Below, piece after piece: positions 62,927 through 64,000 of a DNA stretch of 64,000 nt. The stretch's first letter is position 1. Every line of letters starts with the position of its first letter. The notes beneath the pieces were generated by a model. That model made no database searches. It worked only from the letters and a program-made list of their open reading frames with translations, and was not told where the DNA came from. Both the position numbers and the translations under genes were made by a program. This stretch comes from an uncultured Paenibacillaceae bacterium (GTDB lineage Bacteria; Bacillota; Bacilli; Aneurinibacillales; Aneurinibacillaceae), in NCBI GenBank assembly GCA_946478845.1, contig CAMLDI010000014.1, positions 1 to 64,000 of the forward strand, read 5' to 3'.

Positions 62927-64000
62927 TGGGTTAAAAGTTGCGAAATGGGAATTCAAGCGGAATATGAAAAATAAATCCTTTTTAATCGGTTTATTTTTAA
63001 CCCCCGTTCTGTTTCTTGGTTTTATGATACTAAGCAGCCTTTTCGGTGATTCTGACAATCAAGAGAAAAATAAGATCCGTGTCTTTATCCAGGACAATCT
63101 GGGTGTCTATAACACCATTCAGGAAACGGCTAAATTCCATAGCTTGAATTGGGAAATACATAAAACGAACGTGAGTGAAAAAGAAGCAATAGAACAATTG
63201 AAGAATACGGAGAATACTGCGTATATTTTTTTACGCTCTGATGCAGTAAATGAGGGTAGTATTCCTGTGTATGTTAGCGAAGAAATCAATCCCTTGTTTA
63301 TGAGTCAGGATGTTCAGCTTCTCGCAGGGCCTATTAAAACATTGCAGTTGCAGCAATTGGGCCTATCTGAGCAACAACTTGCTGCCATATCTAAAGGTCT
63401 TGTTTTCAAAGAGGCAAATCAGGCCGCCAGTGAGGAATCCGCCAGTAAAGCCATTAAGGAAGATTTGATGAAATCCATTGTGCCAGGAGCTTTTGCTGGG
63501 ATTATTCTCTTATCTATTATTTTTTCTGGCATGTATATTTTTCAGAGCGCTTCCCAGGAAAAGAAAGATAAAGTGGCAGAAATTATTTTATCCTCTGTAA
63601 CTCCGGGGGAGTTAATGCAGGGGAAAATCATAGGGTATTTCCTGCTGGGCATGGTACAGGCTGTGGTTTTTCTGGGGTTTGCCATTCCTATAGCCATGTG
63701 GAAATTCGATATTCCTGTTTTTGAGTATTTATTCGTCCCTGAATTAATCTTATATGTTGCACTTGCTATACTGGGTTACTTGCTTTATGCAGCCCTGTTT
63801 GTTGGGGTTGGTGCCACCATGTCCGATATGACCACAGCAGGCAATTTCCAGGGTATGGTCATGATGCTTCCCTTTTTGCCCTTTATTTTTATTGGGCCAG
63901 TCATCAGCGATCCAGGCGGGCTATTTGCCCAAATTGGAACCTACATTCCTTTTTCCGCGCCAGGTGTATTATTGTTGCGCCTAACCATGTTAGAAGAATG
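62919..64000 (+). CDS. ABC-2 permease, NatB-like (runs off the window)
   Basis: Open from the ATG at 62919 to the end of the window (360 codons so far). One N-terminal helix (about 22-42), a large outside domain to about 185, then helices with SAS.EKKDKVAEIILSSVTPGELMQGKI, the motif of NatB/ABC2_membrane_3 permeases. It forms an exporter with the NatA-like ATPase; the substrate (Na+, or a peptide/toxin) is uncertain. Confidence 0.88.
   Translation, partial: MGNGLKVAKWEFKRNMKNKSFLIGLFLTPVLFLGFMILSSLFGDSDNQEKNKIRVFIQDNLGVYNTIQETAKFHSLNWEIHKTNVSEKEAIEQLKNTENTAYIFLRSDAVNEGSIPVYVSEEINPLFMSQDVQLLAGPIKTLQLQQLGLSEQQLAAISKGLVFKEANQAASEESASKAIKEDLMKSIVPGAFAGIILLSIIFSGMYIFQSASQEKKDKVAEIILSSVTPGELMQGKIIGYFLLGMVQAVVFLGFAIPIAMWKFDIPVFEYLFVPELILYVALAILGYLLYAALFVGVGATMSDMTTAGNFQGMVMMLPFLPFIFIGPVISDPGGLFAQIGTYIPFSAPGVLLLRLTMLEE

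Overview
The window looks like chromosomal DNA of a low-GC Gram-positive bacterium of the order Bacillales, most likely Bacillaceae. The strongest evidence is the block rocF-sigW-rsiW-cdaA-cdaR-glmM-glmS (4350-12378), which has the classical Bacillus order and includes a SigW autopromoter and a glmS ribozyme. FapR boxes, T-box leaders, Fur boxes, a guanidine-I riboswitch, amj and strong AGGAGG ribosome binding sites fit the same assignment. I cannot name the species.

Layout. 1-1390: the end of an aldehyde dehydrogenase gene and a catechol 2,3-dioxygenase, probably the edge of a meta-cleavage aromatic pathway. 1470-4261 (minus): a FapR-controlled fabH and an ABC exporter pair. 4350-12378: the conserved arginase / envelope stress / c-di-AMP / amino-sugar block. 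12651-21758: accessory DNA with a secreted glycerophosphodiesterase, a secreted-peptide plus ABC-exporter cassette whose two small genes are both broken, a secreted LamG protein, a second FapR-controlled fabH, a Fur-controlled pair of membrane proteins and a Cys-rich secreted peptide. 21822-27804: a methyltransferase, acetolactate synthase genes behind two almost identical tandem T-box leaders, csaA, and a TetR/hydrolase unit. 28100-38820: a copper and thiol-redox cassette (response regulator, broken sensor kinase, OsmC, SHOCT protein, multicopper oxidase, TlpA-type thioredoxins, CcdA, PCYCGC lipoprotein, CopA) in which several genes have internal deletions. 38955-40567: a guanidine riboswitch with a small multidrug resistance pair, then amj. 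40743-44522: a DUF218 protein and a TetR-controlled ABC transporter. 44542-47635: gene remnants, a HXXEE membrane protein and a solo TnpB element with a candidate omega RNA. 47932-52422: an ECF sigma factor operon with its own ABC transporter. 52514-57784: an oxidoreductase, a DUF4309 lipoprotein, an unusual alpha/beta hydrolase, and a redox unit (HxlR regulator, DsbA-like, YdhR-like). 57971-64000: tRNA-Lys, feoAB with Fur boxes, a truncated MFS gene with DUF2325, and a NatAB-type ABC exporter that runs off the end.

Themes. Iron (three or more Fur boxes), copper and thiol redox, cell envelope stress and many ABC exporters dominate the accessory part. The best targets for follow-up are the tandem T-boxes, the secreted-peptide/ABC cassette, the Fur-controlled membrane pair, the solo TnpB with its RNA, and the ECF/ABC operon. 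Decay is frequent: nonsense, frameshift and internal-deletion alleles lie next to intact operon partners. No searches or computations were run; all family calls come from motifs and gene order.
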